Shown piece after piece: positions 15,256-15,520 of a DNA stretch of 15,520 bases. Each line of letters begins with the position of its first letter. Within the stretch, counting starts at the first letter, position 1. Made by a program: the position numbers and the translations under genes. The notes beneath the pieces were generated by a model, which had not been told where the DNA came from, did no database searches, and worked only from the letters and a program-made list of their open reading frames with translations. The DNA lies in assembly GCA_022571135.1 (NCBI GenBank), contig JACZYK010000031.1, forward strand, positions 1-15,520. The letters run 5' to 3'. Source of the stretch: Bacteroidota bacterium. GTDB lineage: Bacteria; Bacteroidota; Rhodothermia; Rhodothermales; UBA10348.

Positions 15256-15520
15256 CGTGGTTTTATGTGCACTTGTCTGGATAATTACACAAAAAGTGCA
15301 CCACCTTGGCCTCCCTCCGGCTTCGTGGAAAGCGCGATTACTGATCGCTTCGGCAGGATGGCATAATTGTTCGGTCCGTGGGGATGTCTACCCTTTAAGA
15401 GTGGCTATCCCCGGACTGAAATACCTAATACTCGAATCTAGTCTCCGCGCGAGCTGGCAGCTTGCCCGTATGGACTGTTAAACCGCTGCAACAGAACCCA
15501 CATGTCTAAGCTCGGGTGAC
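15256..15520. other. Non-coding stretch with strong inverted repeats
   Basis: I see no convincing gene here; the 80-codon frame 15239-15481 begins inside the terminator and looks like chance. Three structures stand out: GTGCACTT/AAGTGCAC (15267-15274, 15294-15301), AAGCG/CGCTT with inner AT/AT pairs (15330-15334, 15346-15350), and a long hairpin TTCGGTCC-GT-GGGGAT (15370-15385) pairing with ATCCCC-GGACTGAA (15407-15420): 14 pairs including one G-U, a 2-base bulge and a 21-base loop. No T-run follows the last one on either strand. It may be part of an unknown RNA, or the edge of an element that continues past the window. Confidence 0.4.

Noticed and set aside
15036..15272. Small minus-strand frame with DPGRTRTCDPLIKSQMLYHL
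   Set aside because: This is the antisense of the tRNA-Lys gene, a familiar false protein in automatic annotation; the tRNA cloverleaf explains the sequence fully.
15239..15481. 80-codon plus-strand frame after the tRNA
   Set aside because: It starts inside the terminator hairpin, has no ribosome binding site and covers the strong inverted repeats; the composition is not protein-like after the first 17 residues.
15474..15484. GTTAAAC resembling the GTTRRRY end of an integron attC site
   Set aside because: No partner RYYYAAC core was found upstream at a suitable distance and no integrase or cassette gene is visible, so a 7-base match is not enough.

Overview
The window looks like a chromosomal segment from a moderately GC-rich member of the Bacteroidota/Rhodothermota side of the FCB group. 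Evidence for this: almost no start codon has a recognisable Shine-Dalgarno sequence, the transporter gene has a TTTG/TAnnTTTG-type promoter as in Bacteroidota, and the protein families (multi-SLBB polysaccharide export protein, Omp85-like barrel with an RYNRVEG segment, short pyrophosphatase) fit that group. This placement is an inference from gene style; no rRNA marker is present.

Layout, left to right. (1) 1-1046: the 3' part of a class A penicillin-binding protein with all three transpeptidase motifs, facing ispE on the other strand (1261-2103), a step of the MEP isoprenoid pathway. (2) 2274-7971: a four-gene surface-polysaccharide operon: an outer-membrane export protein (OPX/Wza type, four SLBB repeats, possible lipoprotein), a kinase-less chain-length determinant (Wzz type), an O-antigen ligase/polymerase-like membrane protein and a GT4-fold glycosyltransferase whose start overlaps the preceding stop. 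A second GT4 glycosyltransferase (7939-9123, minus strand) runs into the operon tail to tail with a 33-bp overlap. No flippase, priming transferase or tyrosine kinase is visible, so the locus is incomplete here or split over the genome. (3) 9332-11071: an Omp85/BamA-like barrel gene whose N-terminal half (signal peptide, helical segment, acidic Trp-rich linker) lies in a different frame from the barrel. Two compensating frame breaks are needed to read it as one protein. (4) 11078-12577 (minus): a POT/PTR peptide transporter, divergent from (5) aspS (12741-14582), which overlaps a short inorganic pyrophosphatase-like gene by 8 bp. (6) A tRNA-Lys(UUU) with a good intrinsic terminator, followed by about 265 bases with no convincing gene but with several strong inverted repeats, including a hairpin with 14 paired positions.

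How the genes fit together: the 2.3-9.1 kb block assembles and exports a surface glycan; the PBP and the barrel protein also belong to envelope building; aspS, the pyrophosphatase-like gene and tRNA-Lys form a small translation-related group, where pyrophosphate released by aminoacylation would be hydrolysed. I see no mobile element, CRISPR array or defence system. The features most worth a second look are the frame-broken barrel gene with its unusual non-POTRA N-terminus, the glycosyltransferase that has lost the EX7E glutamates, and the structured non-coding stretch after the tRNA.
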